Assembly: GCA_963678235.1 (NCBI GenBank)
Contig: OY782766.1
Coordinates: 2,170,001 to 2,234,000 of the forward strand
Source of the DNA: JABMQB01 sp963678235
GTDB taxonomy: Bacteria > Bacteroidota > Bacteroidia > Bacteroidales > Prolixibacteraceae
Direction of reading: 5' to 3'
DNA length: 64,000 nt
Positions 53,401 to 62,095 of the stretch are shown here, in pieces (position 1 is the first letter of the stretch; each line of letters starts with the position of its first letter). The notes below the pieces were generated by a model. That model was given only the letters and a program-made list of their open reading frames with translations. It was not told the DNA's origin and did no database searches. Position numbers and translations under genes: made by a program.

Positions 53401-53734
53401 TCAGGGACCTCAAGGTGATGTTCAACGTGTTTTTAACTATGTTCGATTGGTTAGGGACTTTGATATAATATCCTCTTCAGAAGAACCAATTCGTCAACCA
53501 TTTAACCTGAAAACCTACCCAAATCCGGTAAATGACAAGCTTTATATCAAGGGGGTTTACGGCAGAAATGAAATAGTTCAAATAAGTATGTTCGATATAT
53601 CTGGCAGGATAATGCTAAATAAAACAGCTCAAGAAGATTGTTTCATTGATGTTTCTTCCTTTAAACCCGGAATTTATATACTTAAAATTTCAAATAGTTC
53701 AATTAACCAAAGTATATCAATTATTAAAAATTGA
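50468..53734 (+). CDS. Arylsulfotransferase-like and DUF1566 protein with T9SS sorting domain
   Basis: 1088 residues from the ATG at 50468, which starts a signal peptide ending near VYAQ; an ATA/ATG-less upstream extension is not credible. Domains: an IPT/TIG-like beta domain (about 30-130), an arylsulfotransferase-type propeller (about 145-590, with NEYDWDGNLVWTF, YCSHHDVELLPNDNYLI, DWNHLNSIEYIEEYDQILLS and a FSQHNASW motif), two DUF1566/Lcl-type domains (about 660-840 and 845-1000, each with WRxPNxKEL), and a type IX secretion sorting domain (from TYPNPVNDKLYIKG to the end). It should be exported and fixed to or released from the cell surface. Histidines in the propeller suggest possible sulfotransfer, but substrate is unknown and a purely structural role is possible. 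Confidence 0.8.
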   Translation: MKTLSLKNNLILIALLINFAHQVYAQNGIVGITPSQSNAGTTVSTIINLNSAATPPLPPSNVQPKEVRIGSIESYSFDRTDETTITANFDIPSGTYSGMYKVEVSFETPNGSLTYTLSNGFQIGTGGDGDNNGGTTNKTMGLFINEASAYQGYTLFAPMGYNEVYLINMNGEKVHSWQTSTNPALSVYLLENGNLVQTSSNSSSPFKGTGGAGGEINEYDWDGNLVWTFQYSSSAYCSHHDVELLPNDNYLIIAWESKTESDAIQAGRNPSTISDGMLWPDHIIEVEPDYETGSGGTTVWEWHVWDHLIQDYDNSKENFGSVADHPELIDINYAKAKQGGTYSADWNHLNSIEYIEEYDQILLSSHSFSEIWIIDHSTTSNEAKTHSGGTYGKGGDLLYRWGNPQAYDSGTASNQMLFSQHNASWIEDSIPGNGNILIFNNGANRTGGSNYSSVDEILPPVDGSGNYTLSGSNYGPASTTWQFTSTPVTNFYSQNISGVQRLQNGNTLICDGNYGAFCEVTSTFDTVWYYISPVINSGPLTQGDEIPDASFGVGTQNSVFRCTRYSTNYPAFTGKDLTSQGTIEKGTVSDNNEDNHGENTTKTDPSTLKYPIVDTGQKTYFDDSQEVSKPSVGDAFYGQDANYNGHQMDYTLSSDGKTVYDNVTRLTWTSSIDLNNDGTIDASDQLTWTEFQSYANQLNAQNYGGFNDWRAPNIKELYSLIYFEGTDPNVSSTSGNDLIPFIDTEYFEFNYGDIDAGDRIIDVQYWSTTEYVSTTMVSMHTVFGVNFADGRIKGYGMLDNNEDRFDKYAAFVRGNTEYGINDFLDNNDGTISDNATGLMWSQNDNGVGVDWEDALAWVQQKNSENYLGYNDWRLPNAKELQSIVDYTRSPSTSNSPSINPVFSTTSIINEAGETDYPFFWTGTTHKKFNGSGSSGVYVSFGRGIGSLDEGVTAIDVHGAGCQRSDPKSGNESDYPLLGQGPQGDVQRVFNYVRLVRDFDIISSSEEPIRQPFNLKTYPNPVNDKLYIKGVYGRNEIVQISMFDISGRIMLNKTAQEDCFIDVSSFKPGIYILKISNSSINQSISIIKN

Positions 53735-54119
53735 ATCGACAATTTTTTTGACAGCATTGTTAATATTTTGGATAAGTACCCATTTTTCACACATATGCAT
53801 CTATATATCTAGTAATTAATAAATTAACACAATTTATAGAAACTACGAAATTTAAATTAATTAATTTCTATACTTAAGAAAATACCTTGGATATCACCTA
53901 GCCCAAACTGATCAAATTCGAAAAGCGTTAACGGATCAGGTACATTTATAAAACAATAAACCCTGTATAAAACGATTGGGGTTACCTGTTTTGTCACAAT
54001 ACCAAATCCTTTTTTGTATTATAGAAAATTCTAGCAGGAACTATTTCCTGAATGCAAATCTTTTATAAAAGCGCAGCTATTTTAACTTATGCCGTACAAA
54101 AAATAGTATTTTTAATGCT
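53735..54119. other. AT-rich intergenic region
   Basis: 385 bp between the T9SS protein and the oxidoreductase. No open frame of note, no convincing terminator, no perfect -7 box. An imperfect inverted repeat GAAATT...AATTTC lies near 53850. Confidence 0.4.
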
Positions 54120-55313
54120 ATGAAGACACTTGGTATGGGAATGGTTGGTGCCCGATATGGGGCTAGGATGCACCACGCTAATTTTGAGAAATTGCCTCAG
54201 GGCCTTGTAGAGATCAGGGGAGTTTGTTCACGTACAATTGAAAGTGCAAAAAAGTATGCTGAAGACATAGGTGTTGCCTTTGTTACCGATGACCTTAATG
54301 AATTACTTGCACGTGAAGATATTGATGTAATTGATATTTGTACGCCACCGGCAACACATCACGAAATTGCCATTAAGGCTGCCGAAGCGGGCAAACACAT
54401 CATAATGGAAAAACCGCTTACAGGGTATTTTGGCGAACCTGGAGATAAAGAACCAATTGGTTTTCATGTTTCGCGGGATAAGATGCGCAAAGGTGCCACC
54501 CGGAATGCAGAAGCTGTTCGTGAGGCGGTTCGGCGAAACAAGGTGCGCTTTTGTTATGCCGAAAACTGGGTGTACTCACCTCCCATCGTAAAAATGAAAA
54601 ACCTGATTGCTGCCTCGAAAGGTTCGGTTTTGGAACTCCGTGCCGAAGAAAACCACTCGGGATCAAATTCCATATTTTCACGCGAATGGAAATCGACCGG
54701 AGGTGGTGCATTGCTACGAATGGGTTCACACTCTGTTGGAGCTATTCTCCGACTTAAACAATGGGAAGGCGAATATCGTCTTGGAAAAGGAATTCGTCCT
54801 GTTTCGGTAATGGCCGATACGGCTGACCTGATTCATACAGATGCTTCGGAAAGGGCAAAAAAGGCAAATGCCCACGAGTGGATTAGCTCTAACCCTGTTG
54901 ATGTAGAAGACTGGGCAAATGTAAGCATCCGGTTTGATGATGGTTCGCGCGCAACAGTACTGATTAGCGATGTGGGATTGGGCGGACTAAATACACGGGT
55001 TACAGCATTTATGACCGATGGTGTGATCAAAGCAAATATGACTGCCAACGATAGCATTGAGACTTATGCCGTAGATCCCAAAACATTTGAAAACGAATAT
55101 TTTACCGAAAAACTGGAAACCAAAGCCGGATGGAACCGTCCGAGTTGCGATGAAGATTGGTTTCGGGGATTTATTCAGGAAATCACTGATTTTGTGGACT
55201 CCATACGCAATGATCGGGAGCCTCAGGCAGGGATTGACCTCGCCGTTGATGTGGTAAATGTTATTTATTCCGCCTATTTATCGGCAGCCGAAGGCAGGAT
55301 AGTAAAACTATAA
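54120..55313 (+). CDS. Gfo/Idh/MocA family oxidoreductase
   Basis: 397 residues. N-terminal Rossmann domain starting MKTLGMGMVGARYGARMHHA, with IDVIDICTPPATHHEIAIKA and the EKPL motif in MEKPLTGYF; the C-terminal alpha/beta domain holds the substrate-binding region (AEENHSGSNSIFSREWKSTG, then MGSHSVGAILRL). Members oxidise or reduce sugars and inositols with NAD(P). The insert after EKPL (FGEPGDKEPIGFHVSRDKMR) is longer than usual. It is flanked by its own terminator; no sugar cluster is adjacent. Confidence 0.85.
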   Translation: MKTLGMGMVGARYGARMHHANFEKLPQGLVEIRGVCSRTIESAKKYAEDIGVAFVTDDLNELLAREDIDVIDICTPPATHHEIAIKAAEAGKHIIMEKPLTGYFGEPGDKEPIGFHVSRDKMRKGATRNAEAVREAVRRNKVRFCYAENWVYSPPIVKMKNLIAASKGSVLELRAEENHSGSNSIFSREWKSTGGGALLRMGSHSVGAILRLKQWEGEYRLGKGIRPVSVMADTADLIHTDASERAKKANAHEWISSNPVDVEDWANVSIRFDDGSRATVLISDVGLGGLNTRVTAFMTDGVIKANMTANDSIETYAVDPKTFENEYFTEKLETKAGWNRPSCDEDWFRGFIQEITDFVDSIRNDREPQAGIDLAVDVVNVIYSAYLSAAEGRIVKL

Positions 55314-55360
55314 TCATTTATTTGACAGAACAATAGAAAAGATTCAAATCGAATAGATAA

Positions 55361-55399
55361 AAAATCGTCATCCCTTTATCAGGAATGACGATTTTCTTT
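55361..55399. terminator. Bidirectional terminator between oxidoreductase and adhesin genes
   Basis: AAAATCGTCAT / ATGACGATTTT with loop region CCCTTTATCAGGA; A run on the left and T run on the right suit both converging genes. Confidence 0.8.
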
Positions 55400-55419
55400 T
55401 ATCAAAGGATAATTCTATC

Positions 55420-58400
55420 TTATTTTATAACAACCGATTTACTGGCAGACTTATCATCTGAAATCAGTACCACTTTGTACAGCCCACTTGAAAGCGCAAA
55501 CGAATTAATTGTTTTCGTATGTATTCCTGGCAAACTATTGTATTCATAAAATACGTTTGTGGTTTGTCCGGTAGGACTTACAACCCTGATTTCAACATCG
55601 CGTTGAACGCCAACCGCATAGGTAATATTAAATTCACCATTGGAAGGATTTGGATATACACTTAAGAACTCAAACATGTTTTCAGTTGCGGCACCAAATT
55701 CCCCATTTGCTGTTGCTATTGTGTCTGATTCGTTTACAGAAATTGCATCTGAGAATAGGATGTTTCCTTCTTCATCGTATAAGGTACAAGCAAGTTTTGG
55801 TAGTATATTGGTGAACACCAGATTATATGCCCCCAGGCTTTCACCAGCGTCTTTCGCTTGCCCTAATTCGAAGAATGCATTGTATTTACTCATGTAAGCT
55901 GCAACCGGGGCTTCCAGATTATCCGGATAGTCATCTCCTTCAAATTTTGTTGCAGAAATCGCAAAAAATTCAGATTCTGCATTTTCCACCTGTTGCTCAT
56001 CACTAAATCCGAACGATACATATTTTATAGTTTCATCCGTATCTGTTGCAACGTATGGGTCTACGGTAACCACTACTAATTTAGAAGGCACAGGCAATTG
56101 TCCAATGCCAATTCCAATATCAATAACAGGTTTTTTATTCCAGTTAAAACTGAAGCAACATTCTGTACCATCGCATTTTACTACACAAATGGTGATTTCG
56201 CCATGGTAATTAACCGCTGACATCGTAAATACCATATTATTTATTGCCGACGGACTTAGATTCCCTGATGATGGAATACTGGTTGAGTTCCAGGATTGTG
56301 ATGACGGAACACCATCAACAATTAAAACTCCCGGGGTAAAACTACCCGTTGGCGCTGCACTGATCGTTATTGAACAAATTGGAGATGAAGGATCAAGGTT
56401 TGTAATACTAAATTTACCAATCTGGGTATTAAAATGAGGCCATTTGTGCTTCAATTTAAAATCGACCAAAGCGCAACAATCGGATGGTGGGAGTCCACAA
56501 TCCAAGTCAATGGTTTTCTCACACTGCTCACCATTGGTAAAGTAAATCGTATAAACTACGCTTACTAGACCATTTTGCGAAGCTTCAAAACAATTTACCA
56601 ACTCGACAACACATGAATTTGACATAAAAGTAAAGTCGTTTGATCCTGCAAAACCCACAGGAATATTTCCGCAATTCCAATTTGCAGATGAAATCGTTCC
56701 ATTGCTTACCATCACATTTACGGAATCCACCTCACAATCGGTTTTAAGTTCCACACAACATCCATCTTTTCCGTCAGATGGTTCTATTTGCGTTAGGCTA
56801 ACACTGTCGCAACAATTGCGTTCTGGTACCTTGCAATCAAGTTCTACAGACTTTTCACAGGTTTCGCCATTTTGGAAATAAACTACATAATTTATAACAA
56901 CAACCCCCGTTTGACTGGCTTCAACACAGTTCACCATATCCACAACACAAAGGTTCGCATCAAAAGTATGGGAACTTAAACCAATATATCCGGCTGGTAC
57001 TGTTCCGCAATTCCAGGTGGTTGAAGCAAATACACCGTTGCTAATGGATACTTCGATGGAATCAACTTCACAATCGGTAACAATCCGGGCACAGCATTCG
57101 CCGTCCAAATCCGGATCCTGGAATACATCCACTTTTACGCTGTCGCAACAAGACTTTTCTGGTGCCTTGCAATCAAGTTCAACAGATTTCTCACAGGTTT
57201 CGCCATTTTGGAAATAAACCACATAATTTATAACCACAATCCCCGTTTGACTGGCTTCAACACAGTTCACCATATCCACGACACAAAGGTTCGCATCAAA
57301 GGTATAGGAACTTAAACCAACATATCCACTTGGTGCCGTTCCACAATTCCAGGTAGTTGAAGCAAATACACCGTTGCTAATGGATACTTCGATGGAATCA
57401 ACTTCACAATCGGTAACAATCCGGGCACAGCATTCACCGTCCAAATCCGGATCCTGGAATACGTCCACTTTAACTTTTTCGCAACAGGGCGTATTCGTTT
57501 GTCCGCAATCCAGTTCAATTCTTTTTTCACATTCTTCCCCATTCTGGAAAATTATGGTGTATGAAACCATGATCGTTCCCGGCTGATCAGGAGTGAAGCA
57601 ATTAATCATATCTACCACACAGGCATTAGCATTAAAAGTAAATGAACTTTGCCCGGCATAACCACTTGGTGATGTTCCGCAATTCCATGAAGCTGAGCTT
57701 ATCGTGCCATTTGAAACGTGCACATTTATTGCTTTTACTTCACAATCGGTTACCAACCTTACACAACAATCTTCACCCGTTGCATCTGAGACCTGTTCCA
57801 GCCTTACACTGTCGCAACAGGTAGATGTAGTGCTCGTGTCCACAGTGATACAAACCGGAGGGGCAGCAATCGGAGTCAAAGCAACCGACTGAGCAACACC
57901 ATCCAGAAGAAAATCTGCCGTTGATATTGCCGCAAAATCATTGCAGGCTGTTTCCTGTACCGTTGCATTAGCTGGAATAAGAACATCAAAATCTTCCCTA
58001 ACCGTGCTTCCAGGGTTCAAAAATGAAGAACCGTAGTCCATACGAATGTTTTGATCTGTTGTACCTCCCCATGATGCAGGATTACAAACTCCCGGAACAA
58101 TTCCCATCGCCGGAAGGCAAATATTCAATCCGGGCGATGTACTTACTGAAGAAGTCAGTGGTGTACCACCTCCAAGTAATGACGTACTATGGTTGCTATT
58201 ATAGGTTACCGAAAACTGACTCCCTCTGCTAACAGCCCGGTTTAAAATCAACCAATCGTTGGTTCCATCATCCATCGGAAGAAGATCGACCAGGTTGATA
58301 GAGGTAACGCCCACATTCGAAGTGTTTTTATAATTTAACCTATAGCGAGCAGTTCCACCGGGAGCAACTGTTCCAGAAGAACCAAAGGTAGAACCACCAT

Positions 58401-60408
58401 CGGTACTAACCTGCTTTTCTACTTCTTGTCCGAAACTTGCAACCACCAGTGCATAAACAGTGTTCGAAGTACCGGTTGAAGTAAGGTTTCCTCCTGAAAT
58501 TTCATAATTGTTTGGTGTAACACCCGGCATTGCCAAGCTATCTACCATCACATCAAATTCAATGAAATAATAGGGCAATCCCCAGGTTCCGTAATATCCA
58601 CAATAACCCACATAAAATGACTGGCAATCCGAAGGAATATCCGGTAAACTCCAGTTAAGGTTATTACCACTGTGGCTTGGCGACACCCCTGTCCATACAG
58701 TGGTTCCCGATGGGATTCCACCACCAGATGAACAAGCTGGATTATAGGTATTTGCAACATAATAGGATTCATTGCCCATATACGAAAAATTACTGTGCAA
58801 TACATCCTGGAAGCTCGCCCCTACAACATCGGCACTTCCAATATTCTGAACCCTAATCCGAAAACGGATTATATCGCCAGGCTCGTAGCTTGCCTGAGGC
58901 GAACATATATCTTTCAATAAACATGGATGAGGTTCACCTTCATCTACTGTAAATGAAACGCAGGCTTGAGGAAGGGTCAGGGAGTTTGCCAATGCATCAA
59001 AATCGGCGCAATTGGTAACCAATGTTCCGGTCGGATTTGGCTCAACCGTAAAATAAATATACATATAAATGCATTTGGTCACAGGTAGCGTCCCTGTCAT
59101 TTGTAATTGAAGGTCGTTAACCGGATATCCTAAAACGCCCGAGCTAAATGAATTTGTTGTGATGCTTGAAGAAATAATATTAGCACCTGAATTAGCACTT
59201 AAAGCCATTGTTGTTGTTGCATTTCCCCCAAATACTTTTACCTCATCAACTGAAATTCCCGAAGGAATAATATCGTCAATATTAAAGGCTGTTAGATCAA
59301 CGTTGCCATTGTTACAAAGCACAACAGTGTAAAAACCAGTACATCCTGGAACCCGGTTTGTGAGGTATATATTTTTTTGGAAATATGCTCCCGGATTTGA
59401 AACAATGTCCCCAATTTCGATACAGGTTTCATTACTGACATGGTTGACCTGGGCATTACAAATTATCCCATCCAAATCAACCTGGTTGTTTACAAAGCTA
59501 CCACTTGGGAAAGAGGTAGCCGGATAACTCACAGTGATATCGCAATAATAATAAGCCCATGGATTTGCAGCATCTAAAAATCCTGAATTTGGCTGCCATG
59601 TTATGGTCCCTGTTGATCCCGGCGTAATGCCGCACGTGCTGCTCACCACCACAGCCCCAGCGGGCAAAACATCAGTAACCACAGCACTTGTCATATTATT
59701 TTGACCAACCACATTTCCGTAGTATGGGCTATTTTTTAAAACCGAAATCCGGTAAGTAACTTGTCCATCGGGCTCCATTAAATAACCGCACGAGCCACCG
59801 TTGGGATTAACCACTGGGCCCGATCCGGAAACAATTGATTTGGTGACTTTCCAGGGATCTTCGGCACTGGCTGTCGTACTTACATATGGGGTATAATGCC
59901 AATCATCCGTAAATATCCCGGCGTTGTTTCGGGCTGTTGCCCCCGTACAAGTCGTACCTTCCGGAAATTTCACCACAATGGTAAATGAACCAGATGAAGC
60001 ACTTCCTGAGGGTAATCCAACAAGATCATAAGTAACCACCTGTGATCCAACGGTTCCGGAAAGTGTTAAAGTAGGCGTGACTCCATTAACCAATGCAGGT
60101 GTTGGCAACGAAACAACAACCAAATCGGATGGAATGTTGTCAACAATTGATACGGAAGTTGCGCCAGCAGGTGCTGTAAACAAAATGGTATAACTGAAAT
60201 TTACACCACTGGGAATATTCGTGTTGCTTGTTATCTTTTTTAAGGAATACCCTCCCCCATTCCATTCTGCTTCATTGGGAATTCCGTCGCCACCCTGAGC
60301 ATAACCGATAAAAGGTATCGCTACCATTAGGCAAAGTAGAACGAATATTTTTTGAACTGAATTTACAAATGTGGAAAGTAATAATTTGTTGTTAGTAGTA
60401 GATCTCAT
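55420..60408 (-). CDS. Giant secreted DUF11-type adhesin with cysteine-rich repeats and T9SS tail
   Basis: 1662 residues from the ATG at 60408; codons further up do not fit a signal peptide. Signal peptide to about residue 35 (VLLCLMVAIPFIGYAQ). Residues about 40-850 are DUF11-like repeats (ISVLKNSPYYGNVVGQNN, KDICSPQASYEPGDIIRFR, EKQVSTDGGSTFGSSGTVAP, with the FDVxV ends). Residues about 860-1310 are four cysteine-rich repeats of about 112 residues, followed by a diverged fifth. The end (FLSVYPNPSNGEFNITYAVG ... ALSSGLYKVVLISDD) is a type IX sorting domain. It should be a long surface rod mediating attachment or matrix formation. Stand-alone, with a terminator behind it. Confidence 0.85.
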   Translation of the reverse strand: MRSTTNNKLLLSTFVNSVQKIFVLLCLMVAIPFIGYAQGGDGIPNEAEWNGGGYSLKKITSNTNIPSGVNFSYTILFTAPAGATSVSIVDNIPSDLVVVSLPTPALVNGVTPTLTLSGTVGSQVVTYDLVGLPSGSASSGSFTIVVKFPEGTTCTGATARNNAGIFTDDWHYTPYVSTTASAEDPWKVTKSIVSGSGPVVNPNGGSCGYLMEPDGQVTYRISVLKNSPYYGNVVGQNNMTSAVVTDVLPAGAVVVSSTCGITPGSTGTITWQPNSGFLDAANPWAYYYCDITVSYPATSFPSGSFVNNQVDLDGIICNAQVNHVSNETCIEIGDIVSNPGAYFQKNIYLTNRVPGCTGFYTVVLCNNGNVDLTAFNIDDIIPSGISVDEVKVFGGNATTTMALSANSGANIISSSITTNSFSSGVLGYPVNDLQLQMTGTLPVTKCIYMYIYFTVEPNPTGTLVTNCADFDALANSLTLPQACVSFTVDEGEPHPCLLKDICSPQASYEPGDIIRFRIRVQNIGSADVVGASFQDVLHSNFSYMGNESYYVANTYNPACSSGGGIPSGTTVWTGVSPSHSGNNLNWSLPDIPSDCQSFYVGYCGYYGTWGLPYYFIEFDVMVDSLAMPGVTPNNYEISGGNLTSTGTSNTVYALVVASFGQEVEKQVSTDGGSTFGSSGTVAPGGTARYRLNYKNTSNVGVTSINLVDLLPMDDGTNDWLILNRAVSRGSQFSVTYNSNHSTSLLGGGTPLTSSVSTSPGLNICLPAMGIVPGVCNPASWGGTTDQNIRMDYGSSFLNPGSTVREDFDVLIPANATVQETACNDFAAISTADFLLDGVAQSVALTPIAAPPVCITVDTSTTSTCCDSVRLEQVSDATGEDCCVRLVTDCEVKAINVHVSNGTISSASWNCGTSPSGYAGQSSFTFNANACVVDMINCFTPDQPGTIMVSYTIIFQNGEECEKRIELDCGQTNTPCCEKVKVDVFQDPDLDGECCARIVTDCEVDSIEVSISNGVFASTTWNCGTAPSGYVGLSSYTFDANLCVVDMVNCVEASQTGIVVINYVVYFQNGETCEKSVELDCKAPEKSCCDSVKVDVFQDPDLDGECCARIVTDCEVDSIEVSISNGVFASTTWNCGTVPAGYIGLSSHTFDANLCVVDMVNCVEASQTGVVVINYVVYFQNGETCEKSVELDCKVPERNCCDSVSLTQIEPSDGKDGCCVELKTDCEVDSVNVMVSNGTISSANWNCGNIPVGFAGSNDFTFMSNSCVVELVNCFEASQNGLVSVVYTIYFTNGEQCEKTIDLDCGLPPSDCCALVDFKLKHKWPHFNTQIGKFSITNLDPSSPICSITISAAPTGSFTPGVLIVDGVPSSQSWNSTSIPSSGNLSPSAINNMVFTMSAVNYHGEITICVVKCDGTECCFSFNWNKKPVIDIGIGIGQLPVPSKLVVVTVDPYVATDTDETIKYVSFGFSDEQQVENAESEFFAISATKFEGDDYPDNLEAPVAAYMSKYNAFFELGQAKDAGESLGAYNLVFTNILPKLACTLYDEEGNILFSDAISVNESDTIATANGEFGAATENMFEFLSVYPNPSNGEFNITYAVGVQRDVEIRVVSPTGQTTNVFYEYNSLPGIHTKTINSFALSSGLYKVVLISDDKSASKSVVIK
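56485..57825 (-). repeat. Four ~336-bp internal repeats of the adhesin gene
   Basis: In-frame tandem units encoding CC-(D/E)-x-V ... DCEVxxxxVxxSNG ... WNCG ... CVV(D/E)xVNC ... EKxxELDC. The two central units are nearly identical at DNA level (period 336 bp, for example TTCTGGTRCCTTGCAATC at 56821 and 57157), so they arose by recent duplication. Each has about ten cysteines. Confidence 0.85.
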
Positions 60409-60534
60409 TGCGTCTCTGATTTGAATTTGTATGGAGCAAGTTACAAACAAATAAGAGATTTCGCAATATTATACCTTTTATTCTTTTATTGTATTAGATT
60501 TAAACGAAGATTCTAAAAAAGTGTGCATTGATAT

Positions 60535-61989
60535 TTATTTTTCGGCTGTTGGCACCAAGCGCAATATTTCATCCGGATCGTTTAATACAACATACACTGC
60601 CCCATCGGCTCCACATTCCACATCACGTACCCTTCCGGCATTTTTGATCAAAATTTCTTCATGAATTACCCGATCGTCGGCAATGGTCAGCAATTTAACT
60701 TCTTCAAATTTTAATGCCCCAACCAATAGTTTATTCTTCCATTTCGGGAATAACTCACCCTTATAAAAATCGAGGCCACAAAATGCAGGCGATGGGTTCC
60801 AGTAAAATGCCGGTTGTTCCATACCTTCTCTTCTTCTCTCTTCGGTAATAACCGTACCGTTATAATTTCGACCATAGGTAATCACAGGCCAGCCATAGTT
60901 ATTCCCTGCTTTAATCAGGTTAAGTTCGTCACCACCCATTGGTCCGTGTTCGGTTGCCCACACCTCCCCTGTTTCGGGATGAACCGCCATTCCCTGAATA
61001 TTTCTGTTTCCGTAACAAAATATGGAAGGCATCGCCCCTTTTGTATTTACGAATGGATTATCCTTTGGGATAGAACCATCCCTGTTTATGCGATGCACCT
61101 TCCCATTTGGAAGGGAAATATCCTGCGCATCGTCCTGATATCCACGTTCACCTATGCTAAAATACAAATGCCCTTCAGGGTCAAACACAATCCTGCTGCC
61201 ATAATGGTGCCTGGTTGTTTTATACATTTCGTGGGGAGCTTCAAATATAACTTCCTGGTTTATCCACGAATTATCTTTGATTTTACCCCGAACTATTCGT
61301 GTCATAGCTGCCGATCTTCGATCGCCTTTTCGTTGTTCAATTTCATGGCTATACGAAAGATAAATCCAGCCATTCATTTCATAATCAGGATCGATGGCAA
61401 CATCCAATAAACCACCTTGACCCGCATGCAATACCTTTGGGGTACCTTTCACAGGCTCAGGTAACAAATTACCATTTTCAATAATCCGTAATCGTCCGGG
61501 GCGCTCAGTTACAAGTGCTTTATTATCATCTATAAATGCAATGCTCCAAGGTATTTCCAATCCAGTGGCATATTCTTCAGATTTGATTTTATATTCAATG
61601 GTTTCCAATTCTGCAGGCAAACTGGGCACTTCAAAACCTGCCTCGTTCTCCATTTCTTTAATATAACTTACCAATCCATTGATTTCATCGTCTGAAAGAA
61701 TTCCCTCAAAAGAAGGCATCCCCAGATGTGTGATTCCAAATTTAATATTTCTGGCAATATAGCTTGACTTATCGCCAAAATCCCAAACCTTATCAATCAG
61801 GCTTTTTGAATTTCCCCCATTCAAATCAGCCCCATGGCATGTAGCACAATAGTTCTGATAGGTTTTTGCAGCAGGAGATAAAGCCTCCTTATTATCAAGC
61901 TTTGATGAAGCCGAATTTTGGCACGAAACCGTTAGGATACTTAAAAAAGCAAAAGCAATTGACAAACTTAGTCCCGGGATCTTTTTCAT
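60535..61989 (-). CDS. Lipoprotein: cytochrome c domain fused to PQQ-dependent sugar dehydrogenase
   Basis: 484 residues. Lipobox C23 (SILTVSCQN), a class I cytochrome c domain (about 38-115) with CATCH at 48-52 and axial Met in HLGMPSFEG, then a glucose/sorbosone dehydrogenase beta-propeller (about 130-484: GLEIPWSIAFIDDNKALVTERPGRL, HNHYGSRI-like HHYGSRI, TEHGPMGGDELNLI, GRNYNGT). It would oxidise a sugar or alcohol in the periplasm using PQQ and hand electrons to its own heme. No PQQ synthesis genes are in the window. Possibly cotranscribed with the PQQ-propeller gene upstream (106-bp gap). Confidence 0.88.
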   Translation of the reverse strand: MKKIPGLSLSIAFAFLSILTVSCQNSASSKLDNKEALSPAAKTYQNYCATCHGADLNGGNSKSLIDKVWDFGDKSSYIARNIKFGITHLGMPSFEGILSDDEINGLVSYIKEMENEAGFEVPSLPAELETIEYKIKSEEYATGLEIPWSIAFIDDNKALVTERPGRLRIIENGNLLPEPVKGTPKVLHAGQGGLLDVAIDPDYEMNGWIYLSYSHEIEQRKGDRRSAAMTRIVRGKIKDNSWINQEVIFEAPHEMYKTTRHHYGSRIVFDPEGHLYFSIGERGYQDDAQDISLPNGKVHRINRDGSIPKDNPFVNTKGAMPSIFCYGNRNIQGMAVHPETGEVWATEHGPMGGDELNLIKAGNNYGWPVITYGRNYNGTVITEERRREGMEQPAFYWNPSPAFCGLDFYKGELFPKWKNKLLVGALKFEEVKLLTIADDRVIHEEILIKNAGRVRDVECGADGAVYVVLNDPDEILRLVPTAEK

Positions 61990-62095
61990 TTCGAAGAGTT
62001 TAATTTAATGTCTTTAAATTAAAACCATAACACTTCAAATAGAAGATGGTTTATTAAAACCGCCCCGAATTAGCCAATTATCTTACCATGGATTA

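Noticed and set aside
56485..57825. Regular repeats that could suggest a CRISPR or satellite
   Set aside because: Units are 336 bp, in frame and encode cysteine-rich protein domains, so they are gene-internal repeats.
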